This document shows positions 38,558 through 46,806 of a DNA stretch of 64,000 nt, piece by piece. Position numbers and translations under genes: made by a program. The notes beneath the pieces were generated by a model. That model was given only the letters and a program-made list of their open reading frames with translations, was not told where the DNA came from and did not search any database. The stretch's first letter is position 1; the number at the start of each line of letters is the position of its first letter. The stretch lies in NCBI RefSeq assembly GCF_003755185.1, contig NZ_RKIC01000011.1, positions 1-64,000 on the forward strand, read 5' to 3'. The DNA is from Frigoribacterium sp. PhB24 (lineage in GTDB: Bacteria; Actinomycetota; Actinomycetes; Actinomycetales; Microbacteriaceae).

Positions 38558-39211
38558 TCAGACCTCGGGTGCGACCCAGTCGCCGGTGGCGAGGTACTGG
38601 ACCTTCTTCGCGATCGAGACCGCGTGGTCGGCGAAGCGTTCGTGGTATCGCGACGCGAGGGTCGAGTCGACCGTGTCGACGGCCGCGCCCTTCCAGGTCT
38701 CGCCGAGCACCTTGTCGAAGACGCTGAGGTGCAGCTCGTCGATGCGGTCGTCGTCGTTGCGGATCTCTTCGGCGAGGCGGACGTCCTCGGTGGTCAGCAG
38801 CTCGGTCAGCTTCTTGGCGATGGCGACGTCGAGTTCGCCGAGCTCTTTGAAGGTGGGGCGCAGCGACTTCGGCACGACCTTCTCGGGGAACCGGTAGCGG
38901 GCGAGCTGGGCGATGTGCTCAGCCATGTCGCCCATGCGCTCGAGCGACGCGCTGATGCGCAGCGCGCTGACCACGATGCGCAGGTCGCGGGCGACCGGGT
39001 TCTGGCGGGCCAGGATGTCGATGGCCAGCTCGTCGAGGGCGATGGCGCGCTCGTCGATCTTGTCGTCGTCGGCGATGACCTGTTCGGCCAACGAGACGTT
39101 CGACTCGTTGAAGGCCGTGGTCGCGTTCGCGATCGAGACGGCGACGAGGCCGGCGATCTCGACGAGACGCTCCTGCACCTCCAGGAGTTCCTGCTGGAAT
39201 ACCTCGCGCAT
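38558..39211 (-). CDS. phoU: Phosphate signalling protein PhoU
   Basis: The 217-aa protein has the two three-helix repeats of PhoU with metal-binding ExxxDxxxD-type stretches (ADDDKIDERAIALDELAI and RNDDDRIDELHLSVFDKV). It dampens PHO signalling when phosphate is ample by linking PstSCAB to the sensor kinase. It is divergent from senX3, and 11-bp repeats resembling a PHO box lie between. Confidence 0.94.
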   Translation of the reverse strand: MREVFQQELLEVQERLVEIAGLVAVSIANATTAFNESNVSLAEQVIADDDKIDERAIALDELAIDILARQNPVARDLRIVVSALRISASLERMGDMAEHIAQLARYRFPEKVVPKSLRPTFKELGELDVAIAKKLTELLTTEDVRLAEEIRNDDDRIDELHLSVFDKVLGETWKGAAVDTVDSTLASRYHERFADHAVSIAKKVQYLATGDWVAPEV

Positions 39212-39349
39212 GTCGTGTTCGACCCTCTCGTCGTGGGGGCTCGGTGGCCCTGGGAGCACGGTGGCTGTGAGCGACGTGCGGGGCGCACGTTCGGCTCGTG
39301 ACGTGGGGGCAGAGTCGCCCGCACAGTCCTGACGATGCTCTCCGGTGAA

Positions 39350-39378
39350 GGTTAACGACCGGTGATCGCCGCCTGAAC
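39350..39378 (-). promoter_or_regulatory. PHO-box-like 11-bp repeats upstream of phoU
   Basis: GGTTAAC (39350), GGTGATC (39361) and CCTGAAC (39372) are three degenerate GGTGAAC units at exact 11-bp spacing, in the same orientation relative to phoU as the pstS PHO box has to pstS. Confidence 0.65.
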
Positions 39379-39450
39379 TCTGACCAAAGTACAGCGGATG
39401 CGACGGCCTCCCGTTCATCGACCTGCTGGGGTGTCACTACTCTGAACAGC

Positions 39451-40644
39451 ATGGAATCCGCCTGGCTGGTGCCGTTGTCGCTGGCCTTCGGGGTCGTCGT
39501 CGGCGCCGCGATCGTGGTGGTCGTCGTCTCGGCCCACCGACGAGCCGTGCGTGCAGCGGCGCTCGTCGACATCGCCCTGCCCGACGGCATCGACGCCGTG
39601 CTCGACGCGCTCGAGTCCGCCGGCCTCGTGGTCGACCCGTCGGGCAACGTGCTGAAGGCCTCGGCCGCCGCCCGCCAGCTCGGCCTGGTCTCGGCCCAGC
39701 AGCACCTCGTGCACCCCGAGCTCGAGGCGATCGTCGGCGACGTGCGCCGGCACGGCGACCCCGTCGTCGAGGAGCTCACGTTGCCGCGACTGCCCGGTAG
39801 CGAGGCCACCATCGCGGTGCACGTCCGGGCCGCGGCGCTCGGCGGACGATTCGTGCTGCTGCTGGCCGAGGACCGCACCGAGGGGCGCCGGCTCGACGAC
39901 ATGCGTCGTGACTTCGTCGCCAACATCAGCCACGAGCTCAAGACGCCGATCGGTGCCGTCGGCCTGCTCGCCGAGGCGATCGAGTCCGCGTCGGACGATC
40001 CCGAGCAGGTGCGGCACTTCGCCGCCCGCCTGACCCGCGAGGCCGGCCGGCTCGGTCGCCTCACCCAGGACATCATCGAGCTGTCGCGTCTGCAGGCGAC
40101 CGACGCGCTCGAGACCAGCGACTCGGTCGACGTCCGCGACGTGGTCGACACGGCCGTCGACCGCAACCGCGTGGGAGCCGAGGCGAGGGGCATCGACCTC
40201 GTCGTCCGGGGTGGTAAGCACGCGCACGTGATCGGCGACCAGACCATGCTGGTCACGGCCGTCGACAACCTCGTCGCGAACGCGATCAACTACTCGCCCG
40301 ACGGGTCGCGCGTGGGCATCGGCGCCACGGTCGACCAGGCCGGCATCGTCGAGATCGCCGTGACCGACCAGGGCTACGGCATCCCCGACGACGAGCTCGA
40401 CCGCGTCTTCGAGCGGTTCTACCGCGTCGACCCCGCGCGGTCGCGTCGCACCGGGGGCACCGGCCTCGGGCTCGCGATCGTCAAGCACGTGGTGCAGAAC
40501 CACGGTGGCGACGTGCGTGTCTGGTCCCAGGTCGGCAAGGGCTCGACCTTCACCCTGCGTCTGCCGGCGGCGGACGTCGAACCCGTCACCCGATCCATCC
40601 CGACCACGGCCGCCTCGGCGCCGGAGCACCAGGAGACACGATGA
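39451..40644 (+). CDS. senX3: SenX3/PhoR-type sensor histidine kinase
   Basis: The 397-aa kinase has one N-terminal membrane helix (residues about 6-27), a PAS-like region, the HisKA box FVANISHELKTP with His161, and HATPase motifs NLVANAINYSP, DQGYGIP, FERFYRVD and GTGLGLAIVKH. It senses phosphate status with PhoU and PstSCAB and phosphorylates RegX3. Leaderless: TACTCT at 39438-39443 plus seven bases. Its stop overlaps the first of two tiny ORFs before regX3. Confidence 0.9.
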   Translation: MESAWLVPLSLAFGVVVGAAIVVVVVSAHRRAVRAAALVDIALPDGIDAVLDALESAGLVVDPSGNVLKASAAARQLGLVSAQQHLVHPELEAIVGDVRRHGDPVVEELTLPRLPGSEATIAVHVRAAALGGRFVLLLAEDRTEGRRLDDMRRDFVANISHELKTPIGAVGLLAEAIESASDDPEQVRHFAARLTREAGRLGRLTQDIIELSRLQATDALETSDSVDVRDVVDTAVDRNRVGAEARGIDLVVRGGKHAHVIGDQTMLVTAVDNLVANAINYSPDGSRVGIGATVDQAGIVEIAVTDQGYGIPDDELDRVFERFYRVDPARSRRTGGTGLGLAIVKHVVQNHGGDVRVWSQVGKGSTFTLRLPAADVEPVTRSIPTTAASAPEHQETR

Positions 40645-40661
40645 CCAAAGAGACACGATGA
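40641..40661 (+). CDS. Micro-ORF 1 (MTKETR)
   Basis: ATG overlaps the senX3 stop and six codons later TGA overlaps the next ATG. It is one unit of a 17-bp repeat carrying a ribosome site. Translation is inferred only. Confidence 0.35.
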   Translation: MTKETR

Positions 40662-40678
40662 CCAAGGAGACCCGATGA
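40658..40678 (+). CDS. Micro-ORF 2 (MTKETR)
   Basis: Same peptide as micro-ORF 1 with two synonymous changes; its TGA overlaps the regX3 ATG at 40675, continuing the chain of overlaps. Confidence 0.35.
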   Translation: MTKETR

Positions 40679-41355
40679 CCCACATCTTGATCGTCGAGGA
40701 CGAAGAGTCCCTCAGTGAACCGCTCGCCTTCATCCTGCAGCGCGAGGGCTACCAGGTGACGGTGGCCGAGGACGGCCCCGGCGCCGTCGCCGCCTTCGAC
40801 AAGACCGGCGCCGACCTCGTGCTGCTCGACCTCATGCTGCCGGGCATCCCGGGCACCGAGGTCTGCCGGGTGATCCGGACCAGGTCTCAGGTGCCCATCG
40901 TCATGCTCACCGCGAAGGACAGCGAGGTCGACATCGTGGTCGGTCTCGAGCTGGGTGCCGACGACTACGTCACCAAGCCCTACTCGACCCGCGAGCTGCT
41001 CGCCCGCATCCGTGCCGTGCTGCGCCGCCGGGTCGACCCCGACGACCTGTCCGACTCGATGCTCGAGGCCGGCGACATCCGCATGGACGTCGAGCGTCAC
41101 GTCGTCTCGGTCCGCGGCGCCGACATCGCCATGCCCCTGAAAGAGTTCGAGCTGCTCGAGCTGCTGATGCGCAACGCCGGCCGGGTGCTCACGCGAGGCC
41201 AGCTGATCGACCGGGTCTGGGGCTCGGACTACTTCGGCGACACCAAGACCCTCGACGTCCACATCAAGCGCATCCGCTCGAAGATCGAGGCCGTCCCGTC
41301 CGAGCCGAAGGCGCTCGTCACGGTGCGTGGCCTGGGCTACCGCATCGAGGCCTGA
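40675..41355 (+). CDS. regX3: RegX3/PhoP-type response regulator
   Basis: The 226-aa OmpR-class regulator has receiver residues Asp8/Glu9 (VEDEES), phospho-acceptor Asp52 in LLDLMLPG, Thr in MLTAKD and Lys in VTKPYS, then the winged helix MPLKEFELLELLMRNAGRVL and TLDVHIKRIRSKIE. It is the likely binder of the PHO boxes. AAGGAG stands nine bases before the ATG, inside micro-ORF 2. Confidence 0.93.
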   Translation: MTHILIVEDEESLSEPLAFILQREGYQVTVAEDGPGAVAAFDKTGADLVLLDLMLPGIPGTEVCRVIRTRSQVPIVMLTAKDSEVDIVVGLELGADDYVTKPYSTRELLARIRAVLRRRVDPDDLSDSMLEAGDIRMDVERHVVSVRGADIAMPLKEFELLELLMRNAGRVLTRGQLIDRVWGSDYFGDTKTLDVHIKRIRSKIEAVPSEPKALVTVRGLGYRIEA

Positions 41356-41396
41356 CCGCGGGCGGGCCCGGCCCTGCCCGACCGTGTCGAGAGCCG

Positions 41397-41406
41397 AGGA
41401 GGCGCG
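41397..41406 (+). repeat. AGGAGGCGCGG word, intergenic
   Basis: Single + copy beyond the regX3 stop, just before the terminator. Confidence 0.9.
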
Positions 41407-41420
41407 GCGCGCGTCACACG

Positions 41421-41460
41421 CGAGAGGCCCGGCACCGCACACGGCGGGCCGGGCCTCTCG
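41421..41460. terminator. Perfect 13-bp hairpin after regX3
   Basis: Arms 41421-41433 and 41448-41460 around a 14-base loop, between convergent regX3 and the lipoprotein gene. Confidence 0.85.
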
Positions 41461-41468
41461 GCTGACGG

Positions 41469-41478
41469 AGGAGGCGCG
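41469..41478 (+). repeat. AGGAGGCGCG word, intergenic
   Basis: Single + copy abutting the stop codon of the - strand lipoprotein gene. Confidence 0.9.
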
Positions 41479-42075
41479 CTACGGCGTCGGCGACGAGGAC
41501 GGCGCCTGCTGGGTCGCCTCGGGCAGCGGCGTCGACGAGGGCGTGGCCTCGGACGGCGCGGTGGGGGAGGGCAGCAGGGTGGCGTACTCGGCCAGAGCGC
41601 CGGTGAGCACGGGGACGACGAAGGACTTGCCGGTCTCGGTGCCGTACTGGACGAAGATCGTCACGAGGGAGCCCGGGTCGGAGTCGAGCGACTCCATGAT
41701 GAACTGGTCCTGCCCGGGCTCGGTGCCCAGCGAGATCTGCGACGAGCCGTCGACCTCGACGGTCTGGGTCTTCTTGCCCGAGGTGGTGGGGTACTCGAAC
41801 GAGACCTCGGCGGCCTCGTCGCTCGTGTTGAGCACGACCATGCTGAGGCTGGCGGTGCCGCCGTCGCCCTCGGTGGCGGTCAGGGCGATGGCGTTGCGGA
41901 CCTGGATGTCGCCCACGTTCACGCTCGTGCCGTCGCTCGCGTCGTACTGCTTGGTCGTGGCCTGGGGGCTGATGAAGTTGCACCCGGCGGCGGTCAGGAC
42001 GACCGCGGCACCGACGGCTGCGGCCGAGACGAGTCGCGTCGTCAGTCCACGCGACTTCAAGGTTGGGGCTCGCAC
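41479..42075 (-). CDS. Secreted lipoprotein, hypothetical
   Basis: A 198-aa precursor with a hydrophobic leader and lipobox TAAGC (Cys32), a beta-rich domain (VRNAIALTATEGDGGTASLS, ISLGTEPGQDQF, TIFVQYGTE) and a Ser/Pro/Thr tail. It faces outward. It resembles small cupredoxin-like or copper chaperone lipoproteins in layout only. GTG with GGAGGA eight bases upstream. Divergent from carD. Confidence 0.7.
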   Translation of the reverse strand: MRAPTLKSRGLTTRLVSAAAVGAAVVLTAAGCNFISPQATTKQYDASDGTSVNVGDIQVRNAIALTATEGDGGTASLSMVVLNTSDEAAEVSFEYPTTSGKKTQTVEVDGSSQISLGTEPGQDQFIMESLDSDPGSLVTIFVQYGTETGKSFVVPVLTGALAEYATLLPSPTAPSEATPSSTPLPEATQQAPSSSPTP

Positions 42076-42159
42076 AGGTGTCCTCCAGGATCAGCGTCAC
42101 GACAAACGTACGTCGGCCAGCTTATCCGCGCCCGCAGGGGTCGGTTCCTTAGGGCAGCC

Positions 42160-42185
42160 TTACCAACGTCGGCTTATGGTATCCT
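42160..42185 (+). promoter_or_regulatory. Candidate carD promoter
   Basis: TATGGT (42175-42180) runs into TATCCT (42180-42185), two overlapping -10 candidates, with TTACCA at 42160. A leader of about 20 bases would precede carD. Confidence 0.5.
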
Positions 42186-42211
42186 GGGTGTCGCAGAATG
42201 GAGCCTGATTC

Positions 42212-42694
42212 ATGCAGTTCGAGGTCGGCGAGACCGTTGTATACCCGCATCACGGGGCAGCGACAATCTCAGAAGTCAAGAAGCGGATCATCAAGGGCGA
42301 AGAGAAGCTGTACCTCAAGCTTCGCGTCACCCAGGGTGATCTGACCATCGAAGTACCCGCAGACAACGTCGACCTGGTCGGCGTGCGAGACGTCATCGGC
42401 AAAGAGGGGCTGGACCGCGTCTTCGACGTGCTCCGCGCTCCCTTCACCGAAGAGCCGACCAACTGGTCGCGCCGCTACAAGGCGAACCTCGAGAAGCTCG
42501 CCAGCGGTGACGTCATCAAGGTGTCCGAGGTCGTCCGCGACCTCTGGCGTCGCGACCAGGACCGCGGCCTCTCGGCCGGTGAGAAGCGAATGCTCGCCAA
42601 GGCTCGTCAGATCCTGATCAGCGAGCTCGCGCTCGCCGAGAAGACCGACGAAGAGAAGGCGTCGAGCGTCCTCGACGAGGTCCTTGCGTCCTAG
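42212..42694 (+). CDS. carD: RNA polymerase-binding transcription factor CarD
   Basis: The 160-aa protein stabilises open promoter complexes. The N domain [19 protein letters not shown] binds the polymerase beta lobe and the helical C domain ([31 protein letters not shown]) binds the upstream fork. It heads an overlapping operon with ispDF, cysS and rlmB. Confidence 0.96.
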   Translation: MQFEVGETVVYPHHGAATISEVKKRIIKGEEKLYLKLRVTQGDLTIEVPADNVDLVGVRDVIGKEGLDRVFDVLRAPFTEEPTNWSRRYKANLEKLASGDVIKVSEVVRDLWRRDQDRGLSAGEKRMLAKARQILISELALAEKTDEEKASSVLDEVLAS

Positions 42695-43994
42695 CACTCC
42701 CGACGACCGCTCGGTCGACGACGGTGGGGTCCACACCCCGTCCGGCGCCGGTCGGGCGGTCGTCGTCGTTGCGGCCGGCAGCGGCACGCGCCTCGCGCTC
42801 GGCCGGCCCAAGGCGTTCGTCGAGGTCGCGGGGCGCAGCATCCTCGAGCGGTCGCTCGACGCCGTCTTCGCCTCGGCCGTGCCGACGCAGGTCGTCGTCG
42901 TCGTGCCCGGGCCCCTCGTCGACGAGTCCCGCTCCCTCGTCGCCGCAATCGCCGGACCGGCCCGGGGCTACGCGTCCGTCGTCGCGGGCGGCGCCACGCG
43001 TCAACAGTCCGTCGCGGTCGGTCTGACGGCCCTCGGCCCGGACGTCGAGACCGTGCTCGTCCATGACTGCGCCCGGCCGTTCACCCCCACCGCCCAGTTC
43101 GACCTGGTCGCCGGTCAGGTCGAGGCGACCGGCGACGGCGTCGTGCCCGGGCTGCCGGTGACCGACACGATCAAGCGCGTCGACGCCGACGCCGTCTTCG
43201 TCGTCGACACTGTCGACCGCAGCGAGCTCGTCGCCATGCAGACGCCCCAGGGCTTCCCCCGCGCGGCCCTCGACCTCGCCTACGCCGAGGCCTCCGTCGA
43301 GCACACCGACGACGCCGCGCTGTTCGCCGCCGCCGGCCACCGCGTCCGCGTCGTGGCAGGTGACCCCGTGGCCTTCAAGATCACCACCCCGTGGGACTTG
43401 CGTCGAGCCGAGACGATCGTCGCCGAGAGCGAGGCGACCGGGCCGGGGCGCGACCGCGCCGGTCGACCGGGCCCGCGCCTCCTGACCGGGGTCGGCACCG
43501 ACGTCCACGCGGTGGACGCGACCCAGCCGATGCACCTCGGGCTGCTGCACTTCCCCGGCGAGGCGGGCCTCGCGGGCCACAGCGACGGCGACGCGGTCGC
43601 GCACGCGATCGTCGACGCGTTGCTCTCGGCGGCGGGCCTCGGCGACATCGGGTCGAGCTTCGGCACCGACGACCCCCGCTTCGCCGGGGCGTCCGGCGAC
43701 GTCTTCCTCACCGCGACCCTCGAGTTGCTCGCGGCGGCGGGGGCCGCGCCCGCCAACGTCGCCGTCCAGGTGATCGGCAACCGTCCCCGGTTGTCGTCCC
43801 GCCGCGTCGAGATGCAGGACGGGTTGACCCGCGTGGTCGGCGCTCCGGTCAGCGTCTCGGCCACGACGACCGACGGGCTGGGGTTCACCGGCCGGGGCGA
43901 GGGCGTCGCCGTGATCGCGACGGCACTCGTCACGCGCGACGAGTCCTCCGCGGGCCACGCCGCGGAAGCTGCGTCAAATAGGCTGATCACGTGA
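42684..43994 (+). CDS. ispDF: Bifunctional IspD/IspF isoprenoid enzyme
   Basis: The 436-aa fusion performs two MEP-pathway steps: CDP-ME synthesis (Isp[28 protein letters not shown]) and MEcPP cyclisation (Isp[36 protein letters not shown]). The intermediate kinase IspE is not here. TTG 42684 overlaps carD by 11 bases; no ATG or GTG precedes the IspD core. The interdomain linker contains an AGGAGGCGCGG copy (43474-43483). Confidence 0.93.
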   Translation: MRPSTPDDRSVDDGGVHTPSGAGRAVVVVAAGSGTRLALGRPKAFVEVAGRSILERSLDAVFASAVPTQVVVVVPGPLVDESRSLVAAIAGPARGYASVVAGGATRQQSVAVGLTALGPDVETVLVHDCARPFTPTAQFDLVAGQVEATGDGVVPGLPVTDTIKRVDADAVFVVDTVDRSELVAMQTPQGFPRAALDLAYAEASVEHTDDAALFAAAGHRVRVVAGDPVAFKITTPWDLRRAETIVAESEATGPGRDRAGRPGPRLLTGVGTDVHAVDATQPMHLGLLHFPGEAGLAGHSDGDAVAHAIVDALLSAAGLGDIGSSFGTDDPRFAGASGDVFLTATLELLAAAGAAPANVAVQVIGNRPRLSSRRVEMQDGLTRVVGAPVSVSATTTDGLGFTGRGEGVAVIATALVTRDESSAGHAAEAASNRLIT

Positions 43995-45409
43995 CCATCA
44001 GGCTCTACGACTCCCGTCAGCAGGCGCTCGTCGACTTCGTCCCGCTCGTTCCCGGCCAGGTCGGGCTCTACCTCTGCGGGCCCACCGTGCAGTCGTCGCC
44101 CCACATCGGGCACCTGCGCTCGGCCCTGGTCTACGACCTCTGGCGCCGGTGGTTCACCTATCGCGGACTCGACGTCACGCTCGTGCGCAACGTCACCGAC
44201 ATCGACGACAAGATCCTCGCGCTGGCGGCCGACACGACCGAAGAATGGTGGGCGCGCGCCTATCGCTACGAGCTCGAGTTCACCGCCGGCTACCAGGCCC
44301 TGGGCATCCTGCCGCCGACCTACGAACCCCGGGCGACCGCCAGTGTCAGCGAGATGCAACAGATCATCACGACGCTGATCGAGAAGGGGCACGCCTACGC
44401 CGCCCCCGACGGATCGGGCGACGTCTACTTCGACACCGCGAGCTGGTCGACCTACGGTGCCCTGACCAACCAGTCGACCGACGACATGGCACCCGCCACC
44501 GACGCCGACCCACGGGGCAAACGCGACCCCCGCGACTTCGCCCTGTGGAAGGGTCACAAGGCCGACGAGCCCGAGTCCGCCTCGTGGGCCTCGCCCTGGG
44601 GCGAGGGTCGGCCCGGCTGGCACATCGAGTGCTCGGCGATGTCGGCGCGGTACCTCGGCGAGGCGTTCGACATCCACGGCGGCGGGCTCGACCTGCGGTT
44701 CCCCCACCACGAGAACGAGTTGGCCCAGTCGACCGCGGCCGGCATGGGGTTCGCCTCGTACTGGATGCACAACGGCCTCGTCGCCGTCGAGGGCCAGAAG
44801 ATGTCGAAGTCCCTCGGCAACTCGATCTTCGCCGCCGACTTCCTGGCTCAGGCCCGCCCCGTCGTCGTGCGGTACTTCTTCAGCGCCGCCCACTACCGCT
44901 CGACCATCGATTACCACGAGGGCGCGTTGCTCGAGGCCGAAGCCGCCCTCGACCGCATCGAGACGTTCCTCGGGCGGGCGCAGCGACGCCTCGCCGACAC
45001 CCGCTTCGCCGCGGTGGGTGCGCGGGTCGTGCCCGACGAGTTCGCCGAGGCGATGGACGACGACCTCAACGTCCCCCAGGCGATGGCCGTGCTGCACGAC
45101 ACCGTGCGAGCCGGCAACGTCGCCCTCGACGACGGCGACCTCGACACCGCCGCGCACGCCTGGCAGCACGTGGCCGCCATGGTGGCCGTCCTCGGCATCG
45201 ACCCGTCGGCGCCCGAGTGGCGGGCCGGCGACGAAGGTGACGCGCACCGCGCGCTCGGCACGGTGGTCGACGTACTCTTGGCCGAACGCCAGCAAGCCCG
45301 GGCCGATCGCGACTTCTCGCGGGCCGACGAGATCAGAGGCGTCCTGACGGGCGCCGGCATCACCATCGAAGACACCCCCAGCGGGTCGCATTGGAGCCTC
45401 GAACAGTGA
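43991..45409 (+). CDS. cysS: Cysteinyl-tRNA synthetase
   Basis: The 472-aa class I synthetase has the zinc Cys29 in YLCGPTV, the HIGH motif at His38-His41, the [10 protein letters not shown] zinc region, and KMSKS in [13 protein letters not shown] overlaps the ispDF stop (GTGA). TAGGCT at 43979-43984 plus six bases before the GTG is a possible internal leaderless promoter. Confidence 0.96.
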   Translation: MTIRLYDSRQQALVDFVPLVPGQVGLYLCGPTVQSSPHIGHLRSALVYDLWRRWFTYRGLDVTLVRNVTDIDDKILALAADTTEEWWARAYRYELEFTAGYQALGILPPTYEPRATASVSEMQQIITTLIEKGHAYAAPDGSGDVYFDTASWSTYGALTNQSTDDMAPATDADPRGKRDPRDFALWKGHKADEPESASWASPWGEGRPGWHIECSAMSARYLGEAFDIHGGGLDLRFPHHENELAQSTAAGMGFASYWMHNGLVAVEGQKMSKSLGNSIFAADFLAQARPVVVRYFFSAAHYRSTIDYHEGALLEAEAALDRIETFLGRAQRRLADTRFAAVGARVVPDEFAEAMDDDLNVPQAMAVLHDTVRAGNVALDDGDLDTAAHAWQHVAAMVAVLGIDPSAPEWRAGDEGDAHRALGTVVDVLLAERQQARADRDFSRADEIRGVLTGAGITIEDTPSGSHWSLEQ

Positions 45410-46452
45410 AGAACACCAGCGGAGCACGCAAGGGCCGTCCCGGCAGCAGTGCCGTGCGTCAGGGCAGCAAGGGCAAGCAGGTCGGCAGCGGCGGGCAGGG
45501 GCGCCAGGCGCTCGAGGGCAAGAAGCCCACTCCCGCGGCCGAGGACCGCCCTTACCACCCCGCGGGCAAGGCCAAGGCGGCACGCGAGCGGCTCGAGGCC
45601 GCGCGTGGTCGTGGCGGGGCCGGCCCTCGAGCCGGGTCACCGATCGCCGGCCGCGGTGGGCCGGACGCACCCCGACGCCGCCCGAAGTCGGCCGACGACC
45701 ACGAGATGGTCACCGGTCGCAACTCGGTCGTCGAGGCCCTCCGGACGCGCATCCCCGCGACGACCCTCTACATCGCCGCACGCATCGAGATGGACGAGCG
45801 CACCAAAGAGATCCTGCAGCTCGCCACCCGTCGGGGCCTGCCGATCCTCGAGGTCATGCGTCCCGAGCTCGATCGCATCACCGGCCACGACTCCGTGCAC
45901 CAGGGCGTCGCCCTCAAGGTGCCGCCGTACGAGTACGCGCACCCCGTCGACATGCTCGAGGCCGCGGTCAAGCGTCAGCAGAAGCCGCTCTTCGTCGCGC
46001 TCGACGGCATCACCGACCCGCGCAACCTCGGCGCGATCATCCGGTCGGTCGCCGCGTTCGGCGGACAGGGCGTCATCGTCCCGCAGCGTCGATCGGTCGG
46101 CCTGACGGCATCGGCCTGGAAGACCTCGGCCGGGGCCGCGGCGCGCATCCCGGTCGCCATGGCCTCGAACCTGACGCAGACCCTCAAGTCGTTCAAAGAG
46201 CAGGGCGTGTTCGTCGTGGGCCTCGACGGTGACGGCGACGTCATGCTGCCCGGTCTCGAGCTCGCCGACCGCCCGATCGTGGTCGTCGTCGGCAGCGAGG
46301 GCAAGGGGCTCTCGCGCATCGTCGCCGAGACCTGCGACGCCATCGTGTCGGTGCCGATCACCGGTGCCGTCGAATCGCTCAACGCCGGGATCGCCGCGTC
46401 GGTCACGCTCTACGAGATCTCGAAGCTGCGAGCCGAGCGCAAGAAGAGGTAG
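45406..46452 (+). CDS. rlmB: 23S rRNA 2'-O-methyltransferase (RlmB/SpoU family)
   Basis: The 348-aa protein has a basic, Gly-rich N-terminal extension of about 95 residues, then the substrate-binding domain (MVTGRNSVVEALR) and the SPOUT knot: DPRNLGAIIRSVAAFG, VVVVGSEGKGLSR and VPITGAVESLNAGIAASVTLYE. It methylates a guanosine in 23S rRNA. GTG overlaps the cysS stop. Confidence 0.92.
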   Translation: MKNTSGARKGRPGSSAVRQGSKGKQVGSGGQGRQALEGKKPTPAAEDRPYHPAGKAKAARERLEAARGRGGAGPRAGSPIAGRGGPDAPRRRPKSADDHEMVTGRNSVVEALRTRIPATTLYIAARIEMDERTKEILQLATRRGLPILEVMRPELDRITGHDSVHQGVALKVPPYEYAHPVDMLEAAVKRQQKPLFVALDGITDPRNLGAIIRSVAAFGGQGVIVPQRRSVGLTASAWKTSAGAAARIPVAMASNLTQTLKSFKEQGVFVVGLDGDGDVMLPGLELADRPIVVVVGSEGKGLSRIVAETCDAIVSVPITGAVESLNAGIAASVTLYEISKLRAERKKR

Positions 46453-46480
46453 GTCACGGCCCCTCGCGAGGGGCGGGCGT

Positions 46481-46523
46481 CGAGGAGGCGCGGGTCGGCT
46501 GGTTGCCGACCCGCGCCTCCTGT
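46481..46523. terminator. rlmB terminator built from two AGGAGGCGCGG words
   Basis: Words 46483-46492 (+) and 46512-46521 (-) sit in a perfect 17-bp stem with loop TGGTT. Confidence 0.9.
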
Positions 46524-46581
46524 GCGTCGTGCGTCGTGCGCGGTTCGCGGCGCGCGAGGCAGGGCGGTCTCGCCAAGGGAT

Positions 46582-46659
46582 TGATCCGGCACGTACCGGA
46601 TCACCGGTGAGGAGGCCGGCCGACCGCGCCGCGGGCGTGATCCGGTACGTACCGGATCA
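46582..46659. repeat. Two copies of a 22-bp palindrome
   Basis: 46638-46659 is a perfect palindrome with half-site TGATCCGGTAC; 46582-46603 is the same with one change. They are 56 bases apart, between convergent rlmB and the DUF4032 gene. Confidence 0.85.
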
Positions 46660-46665
46660 CCGATG

Positions 46666-46723
46666 AACCCGGGTTCGAACCATGAACCCAGAAAGAACGG
46701 GGTTCATGGTTCGAAACCGGGTT
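46666..46723. terminator. 23-bp hairpin, one mismatch
   Basis: Arms 46666-46688 and 46701-46723 match at 22 of 23 positions with a 12-base loop. It is the third structured element in this 354-base convergent intergenic region. Confidence 0.8.
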
Positions 46724-46806
46724 CGCGGGTGGCGAGGGAGCGGAACAGGGCCCGCGGAGGGTGGAGCGGCGATCGGCGGCGGGGCGGCGCGGTGCCGGAC
46801 CTGCGG

